A stretch of DNA of 64,000 bases from contig NZ_KZ319287.1 in NCBI RefSeq assembly GCF_002744755.1, forward strand, positions 186,001-250,000, written 5' to 3'. The position numbers and the translations under genes were made by a program. This document shows, in pieces, positions 9,051-17,191 of this stretch (position 1 is the stretch's first letter; each line of letters begins with the position of its first letter). The notes under the pieces were generated by a model. That model saw only the letters and a list, made by a program, of their open reading frames with translations, searched no databases and was not told where the DNA came from. This stretch comes from Leeuwenhoekiella nanhaiensis. Its GTDB lineage: Bacteria > Bacteroidota > Bacteroidia > Flavobacteriales > Flavobacteriaceae.

Positions 9051-9953
9051 TTACACCCACTCTCTGGGGTTTTTTAAAACATCGACCAGCCGGGATTCCG
9101 GACTTCCGGGAGCGGGATGATGGTCGTAGCGCCATTGCACGTGCGGGGGCAGACTCATCAGGATACTTTCAATTCTTCCGTTTGTTTTAAGGCCAAAAAG
9201 TGTGCCTTTATCGTGAACCAGATTGAATTCTACATACCGGCCCCGGCGCACTTCCTGCCAGTCGCGCTCCTTTTCGCCGTAGGCTAGATCTTTTCGCTTT
9301 GCTAAAATAGGGGCATAGGCATCCAGAAAACTGTCGCCTACCTGAGTGACAAAATTATACCAGTCCTGCATAGATCGCTCTTCGGTGGCTTTGAGGTAGT
9401 CAAAAAACAAGCCGCCTATTCCCCGCGCTTCGCCTCGGTGGCTGTTGTGAAAATACTCGTCGCAACGGGCCTTGTAATGCGGGTAAAAATCGGGATCGTG
9501 CGCGTCGCAGGCTGTTTTGCAGGTCTGGTGAAAATGCACCGCATCTTCTTCAAAAAGGTAATAGGGCGTTAAATCCTGCCCGCCGCCAAACCACGAGTCG
9601 ACCAGTGTACCGTCTTTTTCAAACATCTCAAAATACCGCCAGTTGGCGTGAACTGTAGGCGCATACGGATTTTTGGGGTGTATGACCAGGCTCAGACCGC
9701 AGGCAAAAAAATCAACATCCCCCACTTTAAAATACTTCTGCATTGCCGGCGCGAGCGGACCATGCACTTCAGAAATATTAACGCCACCTTTCTCAATCGC
9801 TGCACCGTCTTCGATCACACGGGTACGTCCACCGCCACCTTCGGGACGCGTCCAGAGGTCTTCTTTAAAAGTTGCAACCCCGTCAAGTTCTTCCAGTTTT
9901 GAGGTGATTTGATCTTGTAAGTTCTTGATATAGCTTACAAACTGCTCTCTCAT
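9051..9953 (-). CDS. hemF: Oxygen-dependent coproporphyrinogen III oxidase
   Basis: 300 residues, full length for HemF. Conserved motifs include the GGGGRTRVI segment near residue 40 and the active-site WFGGGQDLTPYYL segment near residue 120. It oxidatively decarboxylates coproporphyrinogen III to protoporphyrinogen IX using O2, which fits an aerobic lifestyle. It lies 3 bp after the GNAT gene and precedes hemB in the same operon. Confidence 0.97.
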   Translation of the reverse strand: MREQFVSYIKNLQDQITSKLEELDGVATFKEDLWTRPEGGGGRTRVIEDGAAIEKGGVNISEVHGPLAPAMQKYFKVGDVDFFACGLSLVIHPKNPYAPTVHANWRYFEMFEKDGTLVDSWFGGGQDLTPYYLFEEDAVHFHQTCKTACDAHDPDFYPHYKARCDEYFHNSHRGEARGIGGLFFDYLKATEERSMQDWYNFVTQVGDSFLDAYAPILAKRKDLAYGEKERDWQEVRRGRYVEFNLVHDKGTLFGLKTNGRIESILMSLPPHVQWRYDHHPAPGSPESRLVDVLKNPREWV

Positions 9954-9956
9954 GCT

Positions 9957-10487
9957 TTATTTTTTAAGGATGTAAAGCTCCATGTCTTTGGCTTTACCGC
10001 GTGCCGGTTTAAATTCGTTTTCAAGGGTGCTGTGCCATATAAAACCACTGCGCTGTGCCACGCTGATGCACTTCTCATTACTGCTGTGCGTGATGATTTT
10101 GAAGGTCGAAATCTGATGGTTGATGTATCCAAAGTCTGAAACCCGCTCTACTGCCTGAGTGATCCATCCGCGGCCGTGGAAACGTTTGTCCAGGCAATAG
10201 GCAAATTCACCTTCGGCTTTTTCAGAATCTATTTCTTTTAGAATGACCAATCCGGCCATTTCGGGGTGAATGGTCGTATTCAAAGCAAAATGGAAGGATT
10301 TTTTGGCTTCCGAAAGCGCGATGGCTTCTTCGATATAGGCCTTTGAGGCTTTTATCGTTTTTGTTTTTTTGAAGGTTTCGGGGAAATAGGTCTTAAAAAT
10401 ATCCTTATTGCCTTTAAAAAGGGTATTGAGCGCCTTGGCATCCTCAAGGGTGAGTAGTGCCAGGTTGAATTCAGTTTCTGTAGTCAT
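9957..10487 (-). CDS. GNAT N-acetyltransferase, RimJ/RimL-like
   Basis: 176 residues with the GNAT layout typical of RimJ/RimL: an acceptor-side N-terminus and the acetyl-CoA loop region EFAYCLDKRFHGRGWITQAV near residues 93-112. Proteins of this group acetylate N-termini, amino sugars or small molecules; the substrate here is unknown. The start overlaps the end of the EI24-like gene by 17 bp and the stop lies 3 bp before hemF, so it is expressed within the haem operon without an obvious link to haem. Confidence 0.8.
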   Translation of the reverse strand: MTTETEFNLALLTLEDAKALNTLFKGNKDIFKTYFPETFKKTKTIKASKAYIEEAIALSEAKKSFHFALNTTIHPEMAGLVILKEIDSEKAEGEFAYCLDKRFHGRGWITQAVERVSDFGYINHQISTFKIITHSSNEKCISVAQRSGFIWHSTLENEFKPARGKAKDMELYILKK

Positions 10488-11232
10488 CAGGATAAACAGT
10501 TTTTTGGTCTAACAATTCGAGCGTGGTTTTGCTGGCTGCTGTTACCGAAATGGGCAAAACCAAAATAATACCCACAACCGGGATCAATAAAAACAGCATA
10601 AAAACAATGCCGTTTCCTATCGCATAACCCCGATGGCGTTTTACAAAGTTAACGCTTTCCCGATACGGAAAATGCCGTTCTAGGGTGTAATCCATATTTC
10701 CAAAACCGGCATAATAGGCCTGAATCAAAAAGAGAATGGCTGTGGCTGCGATCCCTATCACGGGAATGAGACTTAGAAATAAAAACGGAATACTGAGCAA
10801 AAGTTCCCAGGCCAAATTCCTTAGGTTGATTTTGAGACCGCGCACGAGTTGGCCGGCGTTTGAGGTATTTCTGTGCTGATGCACTCCGCTGTAAAAATGA
10901 GCTTCCAGTTTTTCAGAAACCGGACTCATAAAGGGCGCAGAAAATGCCATAATGAGATGTTTGTAAGCAATAAGCCCCAGAGCGATGATGATCAAAGCGC
11001 CTACGATGGTACTAAGCATAGCCACGGTTTGCGCGCCCCATTCCCAGATCCACAACTTCGAAATTAATGCCCCAATATTATCTGAAAGTCCCCAGGCGCT
11101 TACCCCAATGAGCAGGGCAGTAAAAAAACTAATCGCCATCGGGATGGCAAAATACTTCCAGAGCTTGAGTTTGCTGATGAGCCCGAGGCTGTCTTTATAG
11201 GCTGCGAGACCTTTAAAAATAGATTTTATCAT
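10471..11232 (-). CDS. EI24/CysZ-like integral membrane protein
   Basis: 253 residues with four to six hydrophobic segments (about 30-55, 70-95, 150-180 and 205-240) separated by polar amphipathic stretches. The pattern and the internal phrase LIQAYYAGFGNMDYTLER match the EI24/DUF540 family, which includes the sulfate transporter CysZ. Whether this homologue carries sulfate or some other solute is not evident. Its ATG overlaps the preceding stop by 4 bp. The family often sits in flavobacterial haem clusters. Confidence 0.72.
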   Translation of the reverse strand: MIKSIFKGLAAYKDSLGLISKLKLWKYFAIPMAISFFTALLIGVSAWGLSDNIGALISKLWIWEWGAQTVAMLSTIVGALIIIALGLIAYKHLIMAFSAPFMSPVSEKLEAHFYSGVHQHRNTSNAGQLVRGLKINLRNLAWELLLSIPFLFLSLIPVIGIAATAILFLIQAYYAGFGNMDYTLERHFPYRESVNFVKRHRGYAIGNGIVFMLFLLIPVVGIILVLPISVTAASKTTLELLDQKTVYPDDYRN

Positions 11233-11717
11233 TTTTCTGAAATATAGACCAGACGCTTTCGATTTTGATGCGCTTCAGGGGCCGAAATGCGGATTGCTTT
11301 TTCGGCTTCAGTTTTCAAAAAACCAATTACTTCAGCTTCTGTAGCCTGCACATAATGTGGTAAAGCCTCGATGCCAAAATGGTTGTTGTGCAAATCCATC
11401 TCCCGATCAAGCGTCCTATTCACAAACAATTCTTCGTGTAAATTAGTGAATTTTAGGGCCCAGTCCTGCGCTTTTTTTACATCTGAAGTTTTGCGATAAA
11501 CGGCTTGCCCTAACAACATAGCCCATAAAGCATGGCGAAAGGCATTGGCCTTGTTGCTTTTATGATGCGTTTTACCATACTTCGCAGTAGCAACCTGCAT
11601 CGCTTTTTTAGAAGCTTTGATGCTGAGCGGGATGTAAAAAGGTCGCGTGGCAAAAAGCCGGGCAAGTTTAAAAAGCTGAGGGATACTCAGGGTTTTTAGC
11701 GTTGCCCAGATTCTCAT
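11229..11717 (-). CDS. DUF6973-like protein
   Basis: 162 residues. The conserved core [14 protein letters not shown] (near residue 63), an HEELF near 96 and DLHNNHFG near 110 agree with the DUF6973 pattern of conserved His, Glu and Asp, which could form a metal or catalytic site. No function is known to me. The gene overlaps hemE at its start and the EI24-like gene at its end, each by 4 bp, so it is tightly coupled within the haem operon. Confidence 0.65.
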   Translation of the reverse strand: MRIWATLKTLSIPQLFKLARLFATRPFYIPLSIKASKKAMQVATAKYGKTHHKSNKANAFRHALWAMLLGQAVYRKTSDVKKAQDWALKFTNLHEELFVNRTLDREMDLHNNHFGIEALPHYVQATEAEVIGFLKTEAEKAIRISAPEAHQNRKRLVYISEK

Positions 11718-12745
11718 CGCTCGGCTTTGTATTCTTTTACCGCTTCAATAAACGCACCTGCATTTTCTAGCGGAATATTCGGTAAAATCCCGTGGCCCAG
11801 GTTTACGATGTATTTGTCCTTGCCAAAAGCGTCAATCATTTCGGTAACCATACGTTTGATTTCGCTCGGGGGCGAAAAGAGGCGTGTGGGATCAAAATTT
11901 CCCTGAAGCGTAATGTTGCCACCGGTTAGATAACGGGCATTTTTAGGGCTACAGGTCCAGTCAACACCAAGGGCTGAAGCACCACTTTTAGCCATTTCGC
12001 CCAAAGCAAACCAGCAACCTTTACCAAAAGCGATCACAGGAGCTTCGTCTTTTAAGGCATCGATGATTTGCTGCATATACTGCCAGCTGAACTCCTGATA
12101 ATCTGTGGGCGAAAGCATTCCGCCCCAGCTGTCAAACACCTGAACGGCGTTAACCCCGGCCTTTACTTTTTCTTTGAGATACAGAATCGTGGTATCGGTG
12201 ATTCTCTGAAGCAGGGCATGTGCGGCTTCGGGCTGGGTAAAGCAAAATTCTTTAGCCAGATCGAAGTTTTTGGAGCCCTGTCCCTGTACGCAATAGCACA
12301 GAATCGTCCAGGGGCTACCCGCAAAACCGATTAATGGAATCTCGTCGTTGAGTTTTTCTTTGGTCATCTTGATGGCCTCCATCACATAACCCAGGGTATC
12401 ATTGATGTCTGGAACGATCACACGATCTAATTGCTCCATAGACCGAATGGGATCTGGCAACCAGGGGCCCACACCGGGTTTCATTTCTACCTCAATATTC
12501 ATCGCCTGCGGAATCACCAAAATATCACTAAAGAGGATCGCTGCGTCCATCCCGTAACGGCGTATGGGCTGTACGGTGATTTCGCTGGCCAATTCGGGAG
12601 TCTGGCAACGGGTAAAAAAGTCGTATTTAGCCTTGATTTCCTGAAATTCGGGCAGGTAGCGACCGGCCTGACGCATCATCCAAACGGGTGGGCGTTCTAC
12701 GGTTTCGCCTTTAAGTGCTCTTAAAAATAAATCGTTTTTGATCAT
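11714..12745 (-). CDS. hemE: Uroporphyrinogen decarboxylase
   Basis: 343 residues, full length. The diagnostic N-terminal motif [17 protein letters not shown] is intact (residues 18-34), as are the [15 protein letters not shown] and [11 protein letters not shown] segments. It removes four carboxyl groups from uroporphyrinogen III to give coproporphyrinogen III, a cytosolic step. It lies 36 bp downstream of the hemD fusion gene. Confidence 0.97.
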   Translation of the reverse strand: MIKNDLFLRALKGETVERPPVWMMRQAGRYLPEFQEIKAKYDFFTRCQTPELASEITVQPIRRYGMDAAILFSDILVIPQAMNIEVEMKPGVGPWLPDPIRSMEQLDRVIVPDINDTLGYVMEAIKMTKEKLNDEIPLIGFAGSPWTILCYCVQGQGSKNFDLAKEFCFTQPEAAHALLQRITDTTILYLKEKVKAGVNAVQVFDSWGGMLSPTDYQEFSWQYMQQIIDALKDEAPVIAFGKGCWFALGEMAKSGASALGVDWTCSPKNARYLTGGNITLQGNFDPTRLFSPPSEIKRMVTEMIDAFGKDKYIVNLGHGILPNIPLENAGAFIEAVKEYKAER

Positions 12746-12781
12746 AATTTCGGTATCATCCCGAGTAGGGTCGGGAGGTTC

Positions 12782-13867
12782 TTATTTTAATGCTTTTACG
12801 GCTCTCGCGATCACGCTTTCAATCGTGGTCGCGTTTGCAATCGTATACTGGTCTGTATGATTTTGAACTTCGTTTGCCGTGGTTTGACCAATGCAAACTG
12901 CAAGCGTATCTTTTAAATCGTTTTGTTTTGTAAAGCTCTGCACTCCGCTCGGACTAAAAAACAAAACGGCGTCAAATTTTTGCTCAAATTTTTTAGCGTT
13001 TAAGCCGGTTTGATATACTTCAATCTCCTGAAAAAGTATCTGGTTTTCTTTTAAAATTTGAGGCAATTCGTCTCTTCGCTTATTGCCGCAAAAAAAGCAA
13101 AAATGCGCGTCTTTGTGGTTTTTTGCGATAAAATCGGCTAAATCTGCTGCGTTTTGAGCACTTTTTGCCACGTTGAAGCCATTTTTTAAAAGCAAGGCTT
13201 CGGTTTTGGTGCCAACGCAATAGCACCTCAGCCCAGGCCTCATCTCCGGCCCTTCTCCCGCCGGAGAAGGGAGCTTTTTGTCGTTCGCGAGCTCACTTTT
13301 TTTAAGGCGAACTTTGTTTAGAAAAGCCTGGACTGCATTTTTACTGGTGAAAATGAGATTTTCTAGTTGCTGCGGAAGTTCAAAATCAAGAAATTCAATG
13401 TGTATCGCATCGTATTCTACCACTGAAAAACCGGCTCCCAGAATCAGGTTCTTTTGGGAGACAGAAAGTCTTTTAGTAGAAAGAACCCTCACCCCAACCC
13501 CTCTCCCGCCGGAGAGGGGTGAGGATTCTTTTATTTCAACTATGGCCTTGATTATCTCTTTAGGGTCTCTAAAAACGGTTTCGTTTTCAAACCGAAGTAC
13601 TTTATAGCCTAGTGCTTTGAGGTGTAAATCACGGATTTCGTCTTTCTCTTTTTGTTCAGGGTGGTTGTGATAGCCTCCGTCTAACTCAATGACGAGGTTG
13701 AGCTCGTAACAGAAAAAATCAACTATATAATTTTTGAGTGGATGCTGTCTGCGAAATTTGAGGCCCTTTACTTTGCTATCACGAAGCAACTCCCAAAGCA
13801 CTTTCTCTGCTTCGGTAAGCTCTTGCCTAAGCAAGCGAGCGAATTTTATGTGATTGCTTCTCTTCAT
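12782..13867 (-). CDS. hemD: DUF559 endonuclease domain fused to uroporphyrinogen-III synthase
   Basis: 361 residues in one frame. Residues 1-115 form a complete DUF559 domain, a Vsr/PD-(D/E)XK-like nuclease fold with D50 and E61-L-D63 as likely catalytic acids and YKVLRFEN near 88. Residues 116-127 (SPLSGGRGVGVR) are the translation of a palindromic repeat. From VLSTKRL at 128 to the end is HemD (about 235 residues), which closes hydroxymethylbilane into uroporphyrinogen III. A second palindrome is translated inside HemD at about 198-210. The HemD part looks intact otherwise, and its place between hemC and hemE is the expected one. A GTG at 13490-13492 (codon 126) inside the repeat could start HemD alone as M-R-V-L-S-T-K. 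Whether fusion or separate protein is made is open. Confidence 0.9.
   Translation of the reverse strand: MKRSNHIKFARLLRQELTEAEKVLWELLRDSKVKGLKFRRQHPLKNYIVDFFCYELNLVIELDGGYHNHPEQKEKDEIRDLHLKALGYKVLRFENETVFRDPKEIIKAIVEIKESSPLSGGRGVGVRVLSTKRLSVSQKNLILGAGFSVVEYDAIHIEFLDFELPQQLENLIFTSKNAVQAFLNKVRLKKSELANDKKLPSPAGEGPEMRPGLRCYCVGTKTEALLLKNGFNVAKSAQNAADLADFIAKNHKDAHFCFFCGNKRRDELPQILKENQILFQEIEVYQTGLNAKKFEQKFDAVLFFSPSGVQSFTKQNDLKDTLAVCIGQTTANEVQNHTDQYTIANATTIESVIARAVKALK
13238..13275 (-). repeat. Palindromic repeat copy inserted in frame inside hemD
   Basis: Arms CCCTTCTCC (13250-13258) and GGAGAAGGG (13263-13271) around a CGCC loop, plus a tail reading GGAGATGAGG on the minus strand. It is almost identical, with two changes, to the intergenic copy at 43570-43608. 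In the hemD frame it encodes LPSPAGEGPEMRPG between the conserved HemD parts, just before CYCVGTKT. No frameshift or stop is introduced. Confidence 0.93.
13486..13524 (-). repeat. Palindromic repeat copy at the DUF559/HemD junction
   Basis: Arms CCCCTCTCC (13498-13506) and GGAGAGGGG (13511-13519), loop CGCC, and a G-rich tail GGTTGGGGTGAGG on the minus strand pointing into hemD. The right arm can also pair with the tail, so alternative hairpins are possible. The tail supplies a GGGG stretch and an in-frame GTG that could restart translation for HemD. Confidence 0.93.
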
Positions 13868-13871
13868 ATAG

Positions 13872-13914
13872 CTTCCTTCTCCATTTGGAGAAGGATTAAG
13901 GATGAGGGTTAGGG
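13872..13914 (+). repeat. Palindromic repeat copy between hemC and the DUF559-hemD gene
   Basis: CCTTCTCC, loop ATTT, GGAGAAGG, then a tail with GGATGAGG and GGTTAGGG reaching the hemC stop codon. It belongs to the same family as the copies at 13238, 13486 and 43570, with a different loop. On the minus strand its arm reads GGAGAAGG just ahead of the DUF559 ATG and could act as a ribosome binding site. Confidence 0.85.
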
Positions 13915-14832
13915 TTAAAGTTCTTTCTTAATAGTTTCCATCAACTCGCGGCCACCGCTTTCAAGGATTTTTAGGGCGCACAAAGCGCCAAAATCCTGAG
14001 ATTCACGTACCGGAATGGTTTCCTCGATTTCCATCTTTTGGCTTCCGTCAAGACTGAAAAGGGCACCATGAAAATGAATGTGTTCATCTTTGATTTCTGC
14101 ATAAGCGCCAATGGGTGCTGTGCAGCCACCTTCCAGTTTTCGCAGGAATTCGCGTTCTACGCGTGTGGCGAGTTCGGCATTTTTATCGTTGAGTTTGGCG
14201 CAGGCTTCTCTGCAAAACGAGTCGTCTTCCATCACCGCAATTACCATCGCACCTTGAGCCGGTGCCGGAATCATCCAGTCGAGCACAATATGATTTTCAG
14301 GTTTGAGGTTGATGCGCTCCAGGCCTGCTTTCGCAAAAATGGCTCCGGCCCAGTCGTTATCGGCTACTTTTTGAAGCCGGGTATTTACATTACCGCGTAA
14401 ATCAACAACCTGATGCTTCGGATATTTGTGCAGCCACTGCGCCTTACGTCGCAAACTGCCTGTGGCAATGGTAGTCGCATCTTCAAATGCAGCTTCGGTT
14501 TTTTCGCCCTTAAAAACAAAAATGTCTTCCTGTGCCGCACGGGGTAAAACCGCTCCCTGAACGATGCCTTTTGGCAATTGCGTGGGTACATCTTTCATAG
14601 AGTGCACCGCAATATCAACCGTTCCGTTAATCATTGCAACATCGAGGGTTTTCGTAAAAATACCGGTGATACCCAGTTCGTAAAGCGGTTTATCGAGTAT
14701 GAGATCGCCGGTAGATTTAACCGAAACCAGTTCGGTTTTATAACCCAGTTTGTTGAGTTGATCCTGCACGGTATGGGCCTGCCAGAGCGCGAGTTCGCTA
14801 TCGCGGGTGCCTATGCGTATGGTTTTTGCCAA
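13915..14832 (-). CDS. hemC: Hydroxymethylbilane synthase (porphobilinogen deaminase)
   Basis: 305 residues, full length. The dipyrromethane cofactor is bound by the Cys in LEGGCTAPIGAY near residue 235, and RGNVNTRLQK and SMKDVPT are the conserved substrate segments. It polymerises four porphobilinogens to hydroxymethylbilane. The start is 3 bp from the hemA stop. The stop codon touches the tail of the palindromic repeat downstream, so insertion of the repeat seems to have spared or slightly reset the hemC end (C-terminus ...TIKKEL). Confidence 0.97.
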   Translation of the reverse strand: MAKTIRIGTRDSELALWQAHTVQDQLNKLGYKTELVSVKSTGDLILDKPLYELGITGIFTKTLDVAMINGTVDIAVHSMKDVPTQLPKGIVQGAVLPRAAQEDIFVFKGEKTEAAFEDATTIATGSLRRKAQWLHKYPKHQVVDLRGNVNTRLQKVADNDWAGAIFAKAGLERINLKPENHIVLDWMIPAPAQGAMVIAVMEDDSFCREACAKLNDKNAELATRVEREFLRKLEGGCTAPIGAYAEIKDEHIHFHGALFSLDGSQKMEIEETIPVRESQDFGALCALKILESGGRELMETIKKEL

Positions 14833-14835
14833 AGC

Positions 14836-16101
14836 TTAGTTGTTTTGAAGATTGAACACTTTTTGAATGAGATCCAGACTTTCGGTGCTGGTAAGGTCCT
14901 CGGTTTTTAAGTGTTTTGCAAACTGTGTGGTAATTTTCTGAATGATGCGCTCGCTGATGATCTCGGCCTGTTCTTCGTTAAAATTGGCGATTTTGCGACG
15001 CTGATTGTCAATTTCACCGGCTTTCATATCGGCCAGTTTCAATTTAAGGGCTTTAATGGTAGGAGCAAACTGGCGCGTGGTGAGCCACTCGTAAAACTCT
15101 TCCTTAATTTCATCAATGATCGCCTGTGCCTGAGGCAGTTGTTTTTTACGGCGGTTAAGCGTATCGTTTGTGATTTGCGAAAGTTGGTCCAGATGCACCA
15201 GGCTCACGCCTGCTACTTCCTCCACATTTTCATTCACATTTTTCGGAATACTCAAATCCAAAATAAGCAGCGGCTTTTTGAGGTAGAGCAATTCCCTGGA
15301 AATCGTGGGTTTCTGCGCGCCGGTTGCGACGATAAGCACGTCTGCAGCTGCGATTTCAGACTGAATATCTGCGTAATCTTTAACGATGAGGTTAAACTTA
15401 CCCGCGATTTTTTCGGCTTTATCCTTGGTGCGGTTGATGAGCGTGATGTGATCGTTTTGGGTGTGTTTGACCAAATTTTCACAGGTATTACGCCCAATTT
15501 TTCCGGTGCCGAAAAGCAAAATGTTTTTTTCGGAAACAAAAGGAACCCGGGATAAGATATACTGTACCGAAGCAAAACTCACCGAAGTCGCTCCACTTGA
15601 AATATTGGTTTCGTTTTTTATGCGCTTGCTTGCCTGAATAACGGCATTGATGAGGCGCTCCATAAACGGATTGACGAGTTTGAGTTTTTTCGCTCTGCGA
15701 AAACCGTTTTTCAACTGACTGATGATCTCAAAATCTCCCAGAATTTGGCTATCGAGACCGGTGCCCACTTTAAACAGGTGTGCCACCGCGTCCTCATTTT
15801 TATAGAAATAGGAAACGGCCTCAAATTCTTCAATGGTACCGCGGGTATGCTCGCACAACAATTTTACCAGATCGAGCGGCTCCTGGGCAAAACCATACAA
15901 TTCGGTGCGGTTGCAGGTAGAAATGATGCTCAGACCTTCAATGCCCTCTTCTTTAGCACGAAGTAAAATTTGATCCTGAATTTTGGCATCCACAGCGAAA
16001 TGCCCGCGTGTTTCGGCATCTGCTTTAAGATAGCTTAAGCCAATGGCGAAAAAATCCCCGGGATAAGCCGGATAAAAATGTCGTTTGCCGTTTGTATTCA
16101 T
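14836..16101 (-). CDS. hemA: Glutamyl-tRNA reductase
   Basis: 421 residues. The catalytic Cys lies in STCNRTELYG near residue 62; the NADPH domain shows LLFGTGKIGRNTCENL and the C-terminal dimerisation helix region is complete. It reduces glutamyl-tRNA to glutamate-1-semialdehyde, the first committed and usually regulated step of C5-pathway haem synthesis. It is the first gene of the minus-strand haem operon, preceded by a perfect -7 box and divergent from an AraC regulator. The partner aminotransferase HemL is not in the window. Confidence 0.97.
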   Translation of the reverse strand: MNTNGKRHFYPAYPGDFFAIGLSYLKADAETRGHFAVDAKIQDQILLRAKEEGIEGLSIISTCNRTELYGFAQEPLDLVKLLCEHTRGTIEEFEAVSYFYKNEDAVAHLFKVGTGLDSQILGDFEIISQLKNGFRRAKKLKLVNPFMERLINAVIQASKRIKNETNISSGATSVSFASVQYILSRVPFVSEKNILLFGTGKIGRNTCENLVKHTQNDHITLINRTKDKAEKIAGKFNLIVKDYADIQSEIAAADVLIVATGAQKPTISRELLYLKKPLLILDLSIPKNVNENVEEVAGVSLVHLDQLSQITNDTLNRRKKQLPQAQAIIDEIKEEFYEWLTTRQFAPTIKALKLKLADMKAGEIDNQRRKIANFNEEQAEIISERIIQKITTQFAKHLKTEDLTSTESLDLIQKVFNLQNN

Positions 16102-16112
16102 AAGATAGGCTG

Positions 16113-16120
16113 CAAAAGTA
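16113..16120 (-). promoter_or_regulatory. -7 promoter box for hemA operon
   Basis: Minus strand TACTTTTG matches the Bacteroidota -7 consensus TAnnTTTG exactly. It ends 11 bp before the hemA ATG, so the leader would be only a few bases. No good -33 TTTG was seen at the expected distance. Confidence 0.55.
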
Positions 16121-16190
16121 TTTCCTGCACTGCTGAAAAAATAACGCTGGAAGCATGATTTTTAACGATGCCTGAATAAAAGCGGTGTTT

Positions 16191-16223
16191 TTTGACTAAA
16201 ATGCTGAAAAAGCGCTAATTTAG
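16191..16223 (+). promoter_or_regulatory. Possible promoter for the AraC-type regulator gene
   Basis: TTTG at 16191-16194 and TAATTTAG at 16216-16223 are 21 bp apart, close to the Bacteroidota -33/-7 pattern (one mismatch in the -7 box). The 190-bp divergent hemA/araC region is a likely place for control of both genes. Confidence 0.4.
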
Positions 16224-16292
16224 TGGGGTAATTCGATTTTTATAAAATCGGTTTGTTTAGAATAAATCTAAATAATAGAAGAAATTCACAGG

Positions 16293-17180
16293 ATGGAAAC
16301 TTTAGAAAATAACGCTTCAGGTTTATACCGGGAAACCCGTATTGAAGAAGGGTTTTTTATTTTAAAATTTAATAACGAAACCGCTGAAAAACAGGTGGTC
16401 ACGCGACAGGTGGACAGCAGCTACATTCAGTTTCATTTTTGTGCTAAAGGGAATTCGGTATTTCTCTTTAATGAAGGCAATTACCGCCTGCCGTTGAGTG
16501 AAGAACACTCGCTTTTACTGTACAATCCGCAGCGGGATTTACCTATAAATCTGGAAATCGCACCCGAAACCTGGGTGATTTCAGTATTTATTTCGATCAA
16601 AAAATTCCATTCCCTGTTCTCCCGTGAAGCTGATTTTATAACCTTCCTCAGCGATGAAAACCGGGATCGTAAATACTATAAAGACGGATTGATCTCGCCT
16701 TCGATGGCGATTGTGCTCAACCAGTTGATGAACTATAATTTGCATCCTTCTGTCAAAGCCCTGTACTTTAAAGGCAAGGCCTATGAATTGCTGAGTCTGT
16801 ATTTTAACCGCCCATCAGAAGCCGATACCGAGCAATGTCCGTTTCTTGTAGATGAAGATAATGTGGCCAAAATTAAAAAGGCCAAAGATATCGTGATTGC
16901 CCGTATGGCTGAACCGCCGTCTCTGCAGGAGCTGGCAGATGAGATCAATCTGAGTTTAAATAAACTTAAGGAGGGCTTTAAGCAGATTTACGGCGATTCG
17001 GTTTACAGTTTTTTATTCGATTACAAGATGGAAGTCGCCCGCCAACTGCTCGCGAGCGGTTCGCATAATGTAAATGAAGTAGGGCTGAAAATAGGTTATA
17101 GCACAGCCAGTCATTTTATCGCGGCTTTTAAGAAGCAATTTGGCACTACGCCTAAGAAATACGTTCAATCTTTAAACTAA
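16293..17180 (+). CDS. AraC-family transcriptional regulator divergent from hemA
   Basis: 295 residues. The C-terminal hundred residues hold the two helix-turn-helix motifs of AraC regulators (SLQELADEINLSLNKLKEGF and NEVGLKIGYSTASHFIAAFK, ending in the typical FGTTPKKY). The N-terminal 170 residues form a beta-rich sensing half not assignable to a ligand. Its position, head to head with hemA and upstream of hemH, is typical of flavobacterial haem loci and suggests control of haem or iron genes, but this is inferred from context. ATG start at 16293 follows CACAGG. Confidence 0.9.
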   Translation: METLENNASGLYRETRIEEGFFILKFNNETAEKQVVTRQVDSSYIQFHFCAKGNSVFLFNEGNYRLPLSEEHSLLLYNPQRDLPINLEIAPETWVISVFISIKKFHSLFSREADFITFLSDENRDRKYYKDGLISPSMAIVLNQLMNYNLHPSVKALYFKGKAYELLSLYFNRPSEADTEQCPFLVDEDNVAKIKKAKDIVIARMAEPPSLQELADEINLSLNKLKEGFKQIYGDSVYSFLFDYKMEVARQLLASGSHNVNEVGLKIGYSTASHFIAAFKKQFGTTPKKYVQSLN

Positions 17181-17191
17181 AATTAAATGCT

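Larger units (their letters stand above)
13486..13914 (-). mobile_element. Putative DUF559 nuclease unit bounded by inverted palindromic repeats
   Basis: A 429-bp segment: repeat 13486-13524, the DUF559 reading frame (13525-13867), and repeat 13872-13914. The two repeats are in opposite orientation with both G-rich tails pointing outward, as expected for ends of a unit. The nuclease part has the length of a free-standing DUF559 protein. The unit sits exactly between hemC and the first native HemD codons. No clear target-site duplication was found. The interpretation as a mobile unit is inference. Confidence 0.55.

Noticed and set aside
14911-15555. Plus-strand frame (214 codons)
   Set aside because: Antisense to hemA; the frame is an effect of codon use.
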